Positions 51,881-62,409 of a stretch of 64,000 bases of DNA are shown here, in pieces. Each line of letters begins with the position of its first letter. The stretch's first letter is position 1. The stretch is from NCBI GenBank assembly GCA_027451745.1, contig DAIDIP010000014.1, forward strand, positions 1 through 64,000, given 5' to 3'. Under the pieces are notes generated by a model that made no database searches, was not told where the DNA came from, and saw only the letters and a program-made list of their open reading frames with translations. The position numbers and the translations under genes were made by a program. This DNA is from Candidatus Melainabacteria bacterium (GTDB taxonomy: Bacteria > Cyanobacteriota > Vampirovibrionia > Obscuribacterales > Obscuribacteraceae).

Positions 51881-54082
51881 GTGCTAAAAACTGAAGAAGA
51901 AAAACAGTCCGGTACTCGACAATTAAAGTTGAAGCAACTTCCATCGGGGCTTTTGCTAGTCAAATTTGACTCTCTTCAAAAGGCTAATCAGCTTACATCG
52001 GCTGTAATGACTGAATTTGAAGAAGTCTTAAATAAAATTGAGCAAGATCCATCAGTTAAAGCTGTTGGGATCATTTCAGCCAAGCCAGATACATTTTTAC
52101 TGGGAGCTGACCTGCGTGAAATAATGCAATTGAAGTCGCAGGAAGCCGCGTCTAGGTTAGTCACTAGTGGACATGCCTGTTTCGCCCGCTTAGCTAATCT
52201 TAAAAAGCCAACAATTGCGGGAATTCATGGTACATGTTTAGGCGGTGGACTCGAATTAGCTTTATGCTGTCATAAACGATTAGCTACTCCAAGCAAAAAA
52301 ACTGTCCTTGGTTTGCCTGAAACAAAGCTTGGTTTTGTACCAGGATTAGGTGGTACCCAAAGACTGCCCAGATTGATTGGTCTTAAAAGCGCACTAGATC
52401 TTATTTTGTCGGCAGAGCCAATAAATGCTGCTCGTGCTTTAGAAATTAAACTTATTGATCAAATAGTGGAACTGGAAAATCTCGAAACCGAAATGGATCG
52501 AGTTGCTAAAGAACTCTTGCAACAATCCGGTTTAAAATCAGTAGATGAAAGCTATGAAAACGAGTTTGTAAATATCGATGCACGTGACGAAATGGCTCTT
52601 AAAACAGCCAGACGTTCTATGCGTATGATTACTCGTGGAAATTATCCAGCCTTATTACAAGTGATTGATGTTATTGAAACTGGACTTAAATCTGGATTTC
52701 AAAAAGGGCTAGCTGAAGAAGCAAAGACATTTGCAGAGTTAGCTGTGAGTGAAGTATCTCGAAATCTGGTCTCGCTCTTTTTTAATGCTGAATTAGTTAG
52801 ACAGTCGGCATTGGCAGCAGTAGAGAAAGAGCATGTTTTGCCGATTGGAACTGTTGGTGTCATTGGTGGTGGCATGATGGGGGCTGGTCTTGCTAAATAT
52901 CTCGCCGAGAAAGGCTTTAAGATACTTTTTAGATCGCTGAATAAAGATAGAACAGAACAGGCTTTCTTAGGCATTAAAGAAGAATTGCAAAAAAACGCTG
53001 CTAGGAAAAGCGATCTTGGATCGGAAGGACCCAACAGTCAAACAGAAGTTGATATTCAGCCAGTATTTGACGATAAAATGTTTGTCGAGGCAGATATTAT
53101 TCTAGAGGCTACACAAGAAACTTTAGATACCAAAACAACTTTATTTAGCGAATTAAAGCCTTTACTTAAAAACGATTGTTTATTAGCTACTATCACTTCT
53201 TCACTGTCTATTACTTCAATAGCTTCACAGCTTGATTTGGACATGTGTGTCATAGGTGCTCATTTCTTCAATCCGGTTGACAAAATGCCTTTAGTGGAGA
53301 TTGCTTTGCCTTCAGCTAATTATATTTCTCAGCATGGTGCGGAGATACGTTATAGACAAGCGAATGCCAAATTGCTTCATTTCTTGGCTGAATTGGGTAA
53401 AACTCCTCTCTCGGTTAAAGATAGTCCATGTTTTTTGGTGAATAGATTATTGGCTTGCTACCTCTTAGAGGCAGGTCGATTGGCTGAAACTGGAATTCCT
53501 CTTTCTTGGATTGATAAAGTGGCAATAGATTTTGGTCTGCCCTTAGGGCCATTAACGCTCCTTGATGAAATAGGTTTTGATCTGGTTTTATTAGTTGCTG
53601 ATACTTTGGCTGCACAATTTCCAGAAAGAGTAGTACTACCGTCTGTACTTAAAAAAGTTGAAAATGTCGGTATGAAAGGTAAACGATTTGGCTGCGGAAT
53701 TTATATGTGGGATGTCAACGGCAAACGCTTGAGTGTGAATCCTAGACTCATCAATGAAATTGGTTTAAAAGAGTCGGACAGTAATCCTGATGAAGAAACA
53801 AGTGCAAAAATTGCTTCTGCTTTAATATTGCCTATGGTTGATGAAGCAGCACACTGCTTAGAAGAAAAAGTGGTGCGTCGGGCTCGAGAAGTAGATATAG
53901 GTTGTGTATTAGGTCTTGGCTTTCCGGCCTTTCGTGGTGGCATTTTGCGCTATGCAGATAGTCTTGGCTTGAGCAATGTGGTAAGTAAATTGGAGAAGAT
54001 TTATTCGCAAACTGAATCAAAAAGAAAAGTTAGCAATTTACTGAAAGAATTAGCACAGAATAACGGCAAATTTTATTCTTAG
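51881..54082 (+). CDS. Bifunctional enoyl-CoA hydratase / 3-hydroxyacyl-CoA dehydrogenase (FadB/FadJ-like)
   Basis: 733 aa from GTG 51881 (weak ribosome site). Residues 1-200 are a crotonase domain with the oxyanion-hole segments LGADLRE and GTCLGGGLELAL, and the LGLPETKLGFVPGLGGTQRLPRL helix carrying a Glu. Residues 320-500 are the NAD-binding 3-hydroxyacyl-CoA dehydrogenase (GVIGGGMMGAG, HFFNPVDKMPLVEI), followed by the C-terminal helical domains (GPLTLLDEIG, GFPAFRGG). It catalyses the two middle steps of beta-oxidation. No thiolase or acyl-CoA dehydrogenase is nearby, so it stands alone here. Confidence 0.92.
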   Translation: MLKTEEEKQSGTRQLKLKQLPSGLLLVKFDSLQKANQLTSAVMTEFEEVLNKIEQDPSVKAVGIISAKPDTFLLGADLREIMQLKSQEAASRLVTSGHACFARLANLKKPTIAGIHGTCLGGGLELALCCHKRLATPSKKTVLGLPETKLGFVPGLGGTQRLPRLIGLKSALDLILSAEPINAARALEIKLIDQIVELENLETEMDRVAKELLQQSGLKSVDESYENEFVNIDARDEMALKTARRSMRMITRGNYPALLQVIDVIETGLKSGFQKGLAEEAKTFAELAVSEVSRNLVSLFFNAELVRQSALAAVEKEHVLPIGTVGVIGGGMMGAGLAKYLAEKGFKILFRSLNKDRTEQAFLGIKEELQKNAARKSDLGSEGPNSQTEVDIQPVFDDKMFVEADIILEATQETLDTKTTLFSELKPLLKNDCLLATITSSLSITSIASQLDLDMCVIGAHFFNPVDKMPLVEIALPSANYISQHGAEIRYRQANAKLLHFLAELGKTPLSVKDSPCFLVNRLLACYLLEAGRLAETGIPLSWIDKVAIDFGLPLGPLTLLDEIGFDLVLLVADTLAAQFPERVVLPSVLKKVENVGMKGKRFGCGIYMWDVNGKRLSVNPRLINEIGLKESDSNPDEETSAKIASALILPMVDEAAHCLEEKVVRRAREVDIGCVLGLGFPAFRGGILRYADSLGLSNVVSKLEKIYSQTESKRKVSNLLKELAQNNGKFYS

Positions 54083-54121
54083 ACAATAGGTTTTTTCTTT
54101 ATTTGATAAACAAGGCTTTTT

Positions 54122-55729
54122 TTATTGTCCCAGAAGAGATGCAGCATCATTTGGATCCATTTCAATTGGTCCACGAAGAGGCAAAAGTCGTTTGGAGTTG
54201 TAGACGCCACCGGTGCTAACTGGTATTAGAGATGAACCAGACTGTGGAGTATCGCTGCGAGATTTACTGGTATTGGGTTGCTGATTTGTCGAATTGGATT
54301 GTGGAGTATTGATAATTATAGAAAAAGGCACAAGTCGTTTTTGCGCAGGCGGTGGAACAAGTCGAGCTGTTCCGTTCGATGGGATTGGAGTGGTAATAAT
54401 AGTTTGGAAAGATGCCTGTTCGATTACAGATTCTTCAGTATCAGTCTTTGTCGGAACAGGTGCTTCATTAACAGTTTTATTTGTTGTATTTATTTTTACT
54501 TCCTGCTTTTCTATGGTTTGGTCATTTATTTGTCCAAATTTAGCTTCGAAAGGCGATTGTACAGGCTTATTGATAGAACCGAATCTAGCTTCAAGTGCTG
54601 ATTGGATGTTAGTATCAACTTTTGTTTGAGTTGTAGATTCCACTTTGCTTTCAGTAGGAATCAATTTTGAAACTGATGGTTTTGACGGTGCAGTTCTGGG
54701 GAGATAAACACCTGTTTTGTTGGACAAATCTATTATAGTTAAATCTGTCTTTGATTGGTTTACTGACGGTTTTTTATCTACAACAACAGCTGCTGGTTGT
54801 TCTAGGACAGGTTTCCAGTTGAAACTTTCTAGTTTCATCAATGCTATCTTTTGATTCAATCCTTGTCCTAACAGTGAATCTTTTTGAGCAATAAAATTAT
54901 CCCAGCCGAAATTAACTGGGTCGGTATGATCACCTTGTTGAGCGTAGCGGTGGGTGATGATATTGGCATCACTAATATTATAATGACTTTGCAAATAGCC
55001 AGCGAGGCGTGCTGCTGACTCAACTAAAGCAGGTGGGTAGTCTTGGTTGCCGTGGTGGCACATTTCAATACCAACGCTATTGTCATTATTAATACCTGGC
55101 AGCGTTTTAAAAATATTGATATGTACAGTTGCTAGATCTGGATCTACAGCTTGGTAAATAGTACCATCCCGGTCTATAACATAATGAGCCCCGGCATGTC
55201 TTCGTCCGCCATGGCTCCAGCCATCAATTATTGTTTTGGCGCCCACAGAAATACCAGGTTCAGTAGAGTGCATAATAATGTATTTTATAGGTTCGCGACG
55301 CCAAAAAATTCCACCACGCATGGGGTAGTAAGAAACAAGTCCTGTTCTTACAAGGCTGCGGGTTGGATATTCGCCAGCAAAACCACCGTAAAAAGCTTTT
55401 TTAACTTGGGCGCTGATTTCTTCTGGAAGTGGGGTGGATTCAAAGGCAGGTGGTTCCATAAGGAAAAATCCCATAGGATAAGCATATCTTGGTCTGGCAG
55501 CATGTTTAATAGTATGCTTAGTCTTTGTGGCAAGATGACGCTTGTTAGAGAGGCGATTTCTACCGTGATGTGTATAGACTGACTCAGAGACATTTTTGCT
55601 TGATTGAGTTGTTATATGTTTTTTGTGATGACTAGATGTTAAAGCCAAAGAATCATTTTGGCAAACGGATACAAAAATGAACATGAAGCTACTGAGAAAA
55701 ATTGGTAATTTATTCAATCCAACCACCAC
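54122..55729 (-). CDS. Exported N-acetylmuramoyl-L-alanine amidase (Amidase_2/PGRP type)
   Basis: 535 aa. N-terminal signal sequence (LPIFLSSFMFIFVSVC), a basic His/Lys-rich linker, then the amidase domain (about 130-285). It has YIIMHSTEPG (zinc His), GAHYVIDRDGTIYQ, VGIEMCHHG and ITHRYAQQGDHTDP (second His and Asp). It cleaves the peptide from the glycan of peptidoglycan. Residues 300-535 are Ser/Thr/Pro/Gln-rich low complexity with two short repeats (FGSINKPVQS, FGQINDQ). It overlaps the end of mnmA by 20 bp; GTG 55729 is the outermost start, and a TTG at about 55717 behind AGGTGGTGG is an alternative. Confidence 0.85.
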   Translation of the reverse strand: MVVGLNKLPIFLSSFMFIFVSVCQNDSLALTSSHHKKHITTQSSKNVSESVYTHHGRNRLSNKRHLATKTKHTIKHAARPRYAYPMGFFLMEPPAFESTPLPEEISAQVKKAFYGGFAGEYPTRSLVRTGLVSYYPMRGGIFWRREPIKYIIMHSTEPGISVGAKTIIDGWSHGGRRHAGAHYVIDRDGTIYQAVDPDLATVHINIFKTLPGINNDNSVGIEMCHHGNQDYPPALVESAARLAGYLQSHYNISDANIITHRYAQQGDHTDPVNFGWDNFIAQKDSLLGQGLNQKIALMKLESFNWKPVLEQPAAVVVDKKPSVNQSKTDLTIIDLSNKTGVYLPRTAPSKPSVSKLIPTESKVESTTQTKVDTNIQSALEARFGSINKPVQSPFEAKFGQINDQTIEKQEVKINTTNKTVNEAPVPTKTDTEESVIEQASFQTIITTPIPSNGTARLVPPPAQKRLVPFSIIINTPQSNSTNQQPNTSKSRSDTPQSGSSLIPVSTGGVYNSKRLLPLRGPIEMDPNDAASLLGQ

Positions 55730-56831
55730 CTAATAACAAAGTATCAGATGTATCGTAAATAGCAAGCACTTGTCCTGGGGTAATGGCGCTCTGTGCTTCT
55801 TCGAATTCTACGTGGATCTTATTATCTGGCAAAGGGCTTACCATTGCTGGTACGGCGGTACTGTTATAGCGGATTTTGGCTTTGGCCATAAATGGCTGCT
55901 CAGGCAATTCAGCTATTATCCAATTTGCTGAGTGAGCCTTTAGATCACGTCTTAATAAAGCACTTTTAGGACCAGCATAAACGGCCCTAGAATCTGGATC
56001 TATATGAGTGACATAAAGAGGTTCATTTGAAGAAATCCCCAGTCCTTTTCTTTGTCCAATAGTGAAATTGTGCGTACCTATATGTTGTCCCAATATTTGT
56101 CCAGTAAGACTATGAAGGATGGGACCAGGTGTTTGTGGTAAGAAGTTAGCCAGATATTCTTGAGTGGTTGTTCCCTGGGGAATAAAGCAGAGATCTTGGC
56201 TATCTGGGCGATGAGCAGAGACGAGCTGACCTTTATCGGCAATTGCTCGTATCTCATCCTTGCAGTAATCTCCTAGCGGAAGCAATGTTGATTTTAATTG
56301 TTCACGAGTCAATCCCCAGAGAACATAAGATTGATCTTTGCTTAAATCGGCAGCTCGAGCTAATTGTACATTGTTATCGCTGTGAATGACACGGGCATAA
56401 TGACCCGTAGCAATATAGTTGGCATGTAAAAGCTTCTTACTGTAATTAAAAAGGGCGCCCCATTTGACTAAAGTGTTACAAACACTACAAGGTAAAGGTG
56501 TTTGTGCACGAGCATAAGACTGAGGGAATTGATCAATAATTTCTGCTTTAAACATTTCACGCAGATCTACAGCATGGTGGGGGATTTCTAATTGTTCGCA
56601 GACCTTTGCAGCATCAATCATGCCTGTATCGCAGCAACGGCTACCTGATTTGATGAGCCAACCAGTTACACCTACCACATCATAACCAGCATCCCTTAAC
56701 AATAGAGCGGTGGTACTACTATCCACCCCGCCACTCATAGCTACAGCCACACGAGTTTTGTTAGCAGGTGGGGCAGCTAATTGTGCCAAACCAGAGGAAG
56801 CTTTTTCTAATTTTGGTGCGCAAATATCCAT
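55710..56831 (-). CDS. mnmA: tRNA-specific 2-thiouridylase MnmA
   Basis: 373 aa. PP-loop AMSGGVDSST (about 32-41), catalytic Cys in PCSVCNT (about 117), ATGHYARV, DQSYVLWGL and the second Cys in DSQDLCFIPQG (about 213), followed by the C-terminal beta-barrel. It forms 2-thiouridine at the wobble position of Lys, Glu and Gln tRNAs. About 20 extra N-terminal residues precede the PP-loop domain. It is upstream of, and overlaps, the amidase gene. Confidence 0.97.
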   Translation of the reverse strand: MDICAPKLEKASSGLAQLAAPPANKTRVAVAMSGGVDSSTTALLLRDAGYDVVGVTGWLIKSGSRCCDTGMIDAAKVCEQLEIPHHAVDLREMFKAEIIDQFPQSYARAQTPLPCSVCNTLVKWGALFNYSKKLLHANYIATGHYARVIHSDNNVQLARAADLSKDQSYVLWGLTREQLKSTLLPLGDYCKDEIRAIADKGQLVSAHRPDSQDLCFIPQGTTTQEYLANFLPQTPGPILHSLTGQILGQHIGTHNFTIGQRKGLGISSNEPLYVTHIDPDSRAVYAGPKSALLRRDLKAHSANWIIAELPEQPFMAKAKIRYNSTAVPAMVSPLPDNKIHVEFEEAQSAITPGQVLAIYDTSDTLLLGGGWIE

Positions 56832-56973
56832 GACTTTGAGTGTCTTATAGAGTAAAGATTATACAAGTAATAATCTATCTTACTGCGAAGATTTGAGCAA
56901 AAACTAATTTTAACTTAGAATCCCACATCCAGTCTCCAAGTTTGCTTGTCTGTGAAGCACTAAATTACTAAGA

Positions 56974-58503
56974 TTAAAGAAGTTCCTTGAGGTGTAACTG
57001 GGCATTCTTGACGTTTAATCCTTGAGGGGCAAGACGCAAATAGCTTTGGAATTCTTGAATTGCTTGTTGAGATTTATCCATTTTTTCTAATAAAATTCCC
57101 AGATTGTAGTGAATTACAGGGTAATTATCGCCTCCCTGTTTTATTGCTTCCTCATAAGCAGATTGGGCAGCTTTTAAATCGCCCTCCTGCTTGAAAGTAA
57201 TGGCCAGGGCATTATTTATGAGGGCAGAATCCACTTTTGGGTGGTCGGAAAAAGACTTGGCCTTTTCAAAAGAGGATTGGGCTTTAGATAAATTGTGTTT
57301 TGCTAAGTAGACTTGCCCAAGGTTGTAGTAGGCAGAAGCTAGACTGTTGTCGCTTTCCAAAAGAGCTTGATTGAGAACTTTTTCTGCTTCGATATATTTT
57401 TTTTGATTGAAGAGAACCAGTCCTAATTCATTTAGTAATACTGGGTCATTAGGATGTTCTTTGAGCAAACTGACTATGGTGCTATTAGCCTGCTTCCATT
57501 GCTTATTGGTGATTAAAGATGAGATCGTTGCGAAGTTTACCTGTTGCTCTTTTGGAGTCGAACTAACAGGCTGAATTTCTTTTGTAATGGACTGAGTTTT
57601 GTTATTACTCAGCTCTGGCTGAGCTGGCGTAAATGAGACCATGGATTTTACTAACTTAGACTGAAAATCCTGCAAATCTTGAAAAGAAATAGAGTTTGTA
57701 TCTAATCCTAGTTTGTCTATTAAATGTTGTGTGTCTTGAGCGTATTTAGAGTTTTTTTCATAGCGCAGTGAAAGAAGGTAAGCTTTTAAGGCATCGGTTT
57801 TATTGCCCCTGGCATTTTCTATCAAACCCAAGTGATAATAAGCAGTTGCATAAGTTGGTTTGAGTCTAATAGCTTCCGCAGTTTCGTAGTATGCTTGTTC
57901 TAAGTTATGTTGAGCAAATAATAATTCTGCATAACCGTTATGAGCTGGTGCATATAACGGATTTAGTTCAATTGCTTTTTTGTAATTGTCCGTCGCTTCT
58001 TGATTGAGTTCAGCATCCCGCAAGGCATTAGCAAGATTGGTCTGAGATTCGTAGGCGTTTTTTGGAGATAAAGAAAGAGCTTTTTTATAATAAGAAATTG
58101 CTTGATGAGTTTGGCCATTTAAATAGTAAACATCAGCCAAGCCGTTCCAGGCAGCAGGAAAATCAGGATCTGCATCTAAAGCAGTTGTGAAGTATACTCG
58201 AGCTGTGTCTAAGCTACTGGTTCTGACATTGGCATCTCTTGCATTTTGGCTCAGGCGCAAATAAATGCTGCCTAGATTATTCAATATATCAGGGCTTTTA
58301 GGGTTATATTTAAGTCCAGCAAAAAGCTCGGTTTTGGCTTGGTCGTATTTTCCTTGAATGACATATTGTTTTGCTTTATCGAGATGTTTAAGAGCTTCGG
58401 CGCTATGTTCATATCCTAAAGCAAATTGATAATTGCATAGCCAAATAAGAAAGAGAGTCAAGCTTATTAAATAAACCAATAATAATTTTCTATTTCTTGT
58501 CAT
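56974..58503 (-). CDS. Membrane-anchored TPR protein
   Basis: 509 aa. An N-terminal hydrophobic segment (LLLVYLISLTLFLIWLCNYQ, residues 7-27) is a signal anchor. Two TPR arrays (about 35-260 and 330-500) with N-P or D-P turns are separated by a polar Ser/Gln/Lys linker (about 275-325). The ending LRLAPQGLNVKNAQLHLKEL is the same type of closing motif seen in the giant TPR protein, hinting at common origin. Probably a periplasmic scaffold. Confidence 0.75.
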   Translation of the reverse strand: MTRNRKLLLVYLISLTLFLIWLCNYQFALGYEHSAEALKHLDKAKQYVIQGKYDQAKTELFAGLKYNPKSPDILNNLGSIYLRLSQNARDANVRTSSLDTARVYFTTALDADPDFPAAWNGLADVYYLNGQTHQAISYYKKALSLSPKNAYESQTNLANALRDAELNQEATDNYKKAIELNPLYAPAHNGYAELLFAQHNLEQAYYETAEAIRLKPTYATAYYHLGLIENARGNKTDALKAYLLSLRYEKNSKYAQDTQHLIDKLGLDTNSISFQDLQDFQSKLVKSMVSFTPAQPELSNNKTQSITKEIQPVSSTPKEQQVNFATISSLITNKQWKQANSTIVSLLKEHPNDPVLLNELGLVLFNQKKYIEAEKVLNQALLESDNSLASAYYNLGQVYLAKHNLSKAQSSFEKAKSFSDHPKVDSALINNALAITFKQEGDLKAAQSAYEEAIKQGGDNYPVIHYNLGILLEKMDKSQQAIQEFQSYLRLAPQGLNVKNAQLHLKELL

Positions 58504-58690
58504 TTAGATTTCTACGGACCATATGCTTTGCATGAGGGAATTTCATATCCAAACTTTAACAGCAAATTTTAGCCGACCAGCAGGAGGACTGCTACTACTA
58601 TTTTGAGCTAAATAAGCAAGTCTCTAGAGAAAGGCCGTGCCAGTTGTTCTTACTTTGTGCTAAGATAAAGAGTTCCCCAGATTTAAATAA

Positions 58691-61600
58691 ATGAATTCAC
58701 AGAACCTTTTAGCTAATTTTATAGAATCTCGCCTATTGCCCTGTCCGCAGTATGCACGCTTGCTGGCGAGGCTCAAGCGGCAGGACAAAGGCGAAAATAG
58801 TGAGTCTACTGTTGCAGGACTTACAGATTCAGCAAAATCTCTTTTAATCTCAGGTTTGCTTACAGATTTAAGACAACCTTTATTTTTTATTGTTAGTGAT
58901 AGTCATCAAGCTGCTTTCTATGAGCGTGAATTAAGTGATATATGTAATTATCCAGTATTTATATATCCAGCTTCGGAAATATCTCCTTATGAGCAAGTAT
59001 TGAGTAGCCCAGATAATATTGCTGCCCAGATGCATGTTTTGTACAAATTACAAGAAGCTTCTAATACAAATCCATATTTAGTTATTGTGCCCGCTAGAGC
59101 CCTCATGCAAAGAGTGCTCGATAAAAAAACTTTGCTTGATAATATTTTCAGCCTTAACGTAGGTGAAAATATAGATAGAGAAAGTTTGGCAAGCCAGCTT
59201 GTAGGACTTGGCTATTCGAGAGAAGGTCTGGTATCGCTTCGTGGAGAGTTTAGTATCAGGGGTGATATCGTTGATATTTATCCTTCAGCATTTGAGCCTG
59301 TGAGAATTGAGCTATTTGGTGATCAGATAGAGTCAATACGTTCTTTTAAAATTGACGATCAACGTTCAATTGAACAAAAAAAATCTGTATCTATTGGACC
59401 GAGATACTGGGTGGTTTTAGGTGATGAAATACAACGTCAGGATTTTATTAAAGCAATTGATACTGCCACAGAAAAGCAAGCTATACATTTAAGCGCTGAA
59501 GCCGCTGATACATTGCGATCAGTAATTGAAGGAGATAAAGAAGCATTTGCTGCCAATTCTTATCCAGAATCGGTGGAATACTATGCACCTTTTTTCCATA
59601 AACAATTTTCTACATTGTTAGATTATCTTCCAGAGAATGCGTTACTGGCTTTTGATGAATGGGACAGTGTCATCGGCAGCTTAAACACTTACTATGATAA
59701 GCTGGAGAAATCATATGCTGAAGGATTAGAGACTGGGCGCTTATTGCCTTTACCTTCTAGATTGCATCTTGATGTAAAACCGTGTCTTGATGCTCTAAAG
59801 AAGATGCGCAGAATGTTTTTTACAGCTTTGCCAGAGCTAGCCCAAGCAAGTATCGAAGTAAAACCTCACAGCGATAGAGAAAAATCTTTTCCGGACGATA
59901 TAGAAATAGCAGATAGAATTGATACTTCGCGCGATGATCGTGCTGTAAGCGGAGCAGGTGTTGTGCAGTTTGATTGTCATCCAGTAGAGCATTTCAATAA
60001 TCAGATTAAGCTTGCGGTAGAAAAAATTCGCGAATGGCAAACTGAGGGCTTTAATGTACTAGTTAATTCAGAGCAGCCGCAACGAATGATGGATTTATTG
60101 CGAGAATGGGATTGTTTGGCTTTATATCTTGGAGCAGAAAATGACAATATCGAACAAGCATTTGAGCTAAAAGGAATAACGCACATCGCTAATACGGTTT
60201 ATGTTGCAAGACATGGCTTTTTACATGGCTTTGTAATTCAAGAAATAAACTTAGCTGTAGTTACAGATGCCGAATTGTTTGGTCTGAAACGTAAACCAGC
60301 TACATATAGACGACCAATGGCGGAGAAATCGTCTGAACGATTTGCTTCAGTGGCAGATTTGAAAATTGGTGACTATGTTGTTCATATGAAGCATGGTATA
60401 GGACAGTTTGTTGGCGTGCAGCGTATTAGTGTTGATAAAGAACAGCGAGAATACCTAAGTATTCAATACACAGGAGATGACAAACTTTATGTGCCTGTTG
60501 ATCAAATAAATCTTCTCTCGCGTTATCGGGGTGCTGGTGATAATGCTCCACGTTTGTCCCGTTTGGGAGGAGCTGAGTGGGAAACAACTAAACGCAGAGT
60601 AAAACGCTCAGTTAAGCAGGTAGCTGAAGATTTGGTAAATCTTTATGCAATGAGAGCAAAACAACAAGGTTTTGCTAGTTTACCTGATACTCCTTGGCAG
60701 TACGAAATGGAAGAAGCATTTCCATATGATGAAACGCCAGATCAATGGCAAGCAATTGTTGATACAAAGAGTGATCTGGAATCAACTAAGCCTATGGATA
60801 GATTGATTTGTGGGGATGTTGGTTTTGGTAAAACCGAAGTAGCTATAAGAAGTGTTTTTAAAGCAGTGATGTCTGGTAAACAGGTGGCGGTCCTTGTACC
60901 AACAACAATTTTAGCGCAACAACATTTTAATACTTTGACAGAAAGATTTGCGCCATATCCAGTTAAAGTGGGCTTACTCAGCCGATTTAGAACGGCGACT
61001 GAACAAAAACAAGTTGTTGATCGATTGAATGTTGGTGAATGTGATGTGGTTGTTGGCACACATCGGATGTTGCAGAAAGATATTCGTTTTAAAGACTTAG
61101 GACTGGTAATTATTGATGAAGAACAACGTTTTGGTGTAGCACACAAAGAGAAGCTCAAACAATTGAGAGTGATGGTTGATGTGCTTACTATGTCTGCTAC
61201 GCCGATACCTAGAACATTACATATGGCTTTAACTGGTGCACGCGATATGTCTTTGATAAATACGCCACCGACTAATAGGGCCCCCATAAAAACTTTTGTA
61301 GGTGAGTATAAATTACCGTTAGTAAGAACTGCTATTTTGCATGAATTAGAACGTGGTGGACAAGTGTATTTTGTCCATAATAGAGTCGAATCTATTGAAA
61401 TGATAACAAATGAAATTAGACAATTGGTTCCAGAAGCGCGCATAGCTATTGGACATGGACAAATGCAAGAGCGAGATCTGGAAAATGTAATGCTTGATTT
61501 TGCTTCTCATCAATATGACATTCTTGTCTGTACTACGATTATTGAATCGGGTCTGGATATTCCGAACGTGAATACAATTATTATCAATGAAGCTGACAAA

Positions 61601-62395
61601 CTGGGTTTAGCTCAGATGTATCAACTAAGAGGGCGAGTTGGCAGAAGCCAGGTGCAAGCATACGCTTATTGTTTATACAGACCAGATAAAGCACTTAGTG
61701 AAACAGCGACAAACCGATTGAAAGCTATTCGCGAGTTTACATCACTAGGATCTGGATATCAGATTGCTTTGCGAGATATGGAAATTCGTGGAGTTGGCAA
61801 TATTTTGGGGGCCGAACAGCACGGACATATGATTTCAGTGGGCTTTGATTTATATTGCAAACTGCTCGAAGAATCAGTTGCAGAACTAAAGGGCGAAATA
61901 AAACCAATCGAAGCCGATACGCAAATTGATTTAAATATTACTGCCTATATTCCTGAGACATATATTGCTGATAATGAACAACGCTTGATCGAATATAAGC
62001 GACTAGCAGATGTAAAAACCGAAAAACAATTGAATGCACTTTTAGATGAATGGAAAGATCGTTTTGGAAATCTGCCGCAAGAAGCTCAGCAATTGGCTTT
62101 GATAGTAAAGTTGCGACTGTTAGCCAGTCAAGCCCAAGTATCAGCTATAAAGTCAGATATGCAGGGAATTCGATTATCAGTGGATTTTCGTTTACAGCAA
62201 TGGTTGCCTATTCAAGCCCGTTTGCCTAAACATCTTGGCAGCAAAACGACATATAAGCCTGGTGCTGCAGGTGGACATGGCACTATGCCTTATGTATTAC
62301 TTAAAACTGGAGCAATGACAAAGTCCGAGCAGTTAGATTTGCTCATGGAGTTAATTAATGCTATGGTGACAAATTATGTAGTCAAAGCGAGTTAA
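58691..62395 (+). CDS. mfd: Transcription-repair coupling factor Mfd
   Basis: 1234 aa. UvrB-like N-terminal domains (FSIRGDIVDIYP, SEISPYEQV), an RNA-polymerase-interaction domain (KIGDYVVHMKHGIGQFVG, about 556), the RecG-like translocase with Walker A GDVGFGKTE (about 710), Walker B IIDEEQRFGV (about 806), TMSATPIPRTL and the QLRGRVGRS motif VI, and the C-terminal TRCF domain. It removes stalled RNA polymerase and recruits UvrA. The start lacks a Shine-Dalgarno. It lies 14 bp before the foldase gene. Confidence 0.97.
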   Translation: MNSQNLLANFIESRLLPCPQYARLLARLKRQDKGENSESTVAGLTDSAKSLLISGLLTDLRQPLFFIVSDSHQAAFYERELSDICNYPVFIYPASEISPYEQVLSSPDNIAAQMHVLYKLQEASNTNPYLVIVPARALMQRVLDKKTLLDNIFSLNVGENIDRESLASQLVGLGYSREGLVSLRGEFSIRGDIVDIYPSAFEPVRIELFGDQIESIRSFKIDDQRSIEQKKSVSIGPRYWVVLGDEIQRQDFIKAIDTATEKQAIHLSAEAADTLRSVIEGDKEAFAANSYPESVEYYAPFFHKQFSTLLDYLPENALLAFDEWDSVIGSLNTYYDKLEKSYAEGLETGRLLPLPSRLHLDVKPCLDALKKMRRMFFTALPELAQASIEVKPHSDREKSFPDDIEIADRIDTSRDDRAVSGAGVVQFDCHPVEHFNNQIKLAVEKIREWQTEGFNVLVNSEQPQRMMDLLREWDCLALYLGAENDNIEQAFELKGITHIANTVYVARHGFLHGFVIQEINLAVVTDAELFGLKRKPATYRRPMAEKSSERFASVADLKIGDYVVHMKHGIGQFVGVQRISVDKEQREYLSIQYTGDDKLYVPVDQINLLSRYRGAGDNAPRLSRLGGAEWETTKRRVKRSVKQVAEDLVNLYAMRAKQQGFASLPDTPWQYEMEEAFPYDETPDQWQAIVDTKSDLESTKPMDRLICGDVGFGKTEVAIRSVFKAVMSGKQVAVLVPTTILAQQHFNTLTERFAPYPVKVGLLSRFRTATEQKQVVDRLNVGECDVVVGTHRMLQKDIRFKDLGLVIIDEEQRFGVAHKEKLKQLRVMVDVLTMSATPIPRTLHMALTGARDMSLINTPPTNRAPIKTFVGEYKLPLVRTAILHELERGGQVYFVHNRVESIEMITNEIRQLVPEARIAIGHGQMQERDLENVMLDFASHQYDILVCTTIIESGLDIPNVNTIIINEADKLGLAQMYQLRGRVGRSQVQAYAYCLYRPDKALSETATNRLKAIREFTSLGSGYQIALRDMEIRGVGNILGAEQHGHMISVGFDLYCKLLEESVAELKGEIKPIEADTQIDLNITAYIPETYIADNEQRLIEYKRLADVKTEKQLNALLDEWKDRFGNLPQEAQQLALIVKLRLLASQAQVSAIKSDMQGIRLSVDFRLQQWLPIQARLPKHLGSKTTYKPGAAGGHGTMPYVLLKTGAMTKSEQLDLLMELINAMVTNYVVKAS

Positions 62396-62409
62396 ATTGG
62401 AGTTGTAAG

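Noticed and set aside
60742-61443. 233-aa minus-strand frame opposite mfd
   Set aside because: It is the antisense of the Mfd translocase domain; its Cys/Ser/Thr-rich composition is that of a shadow frame.
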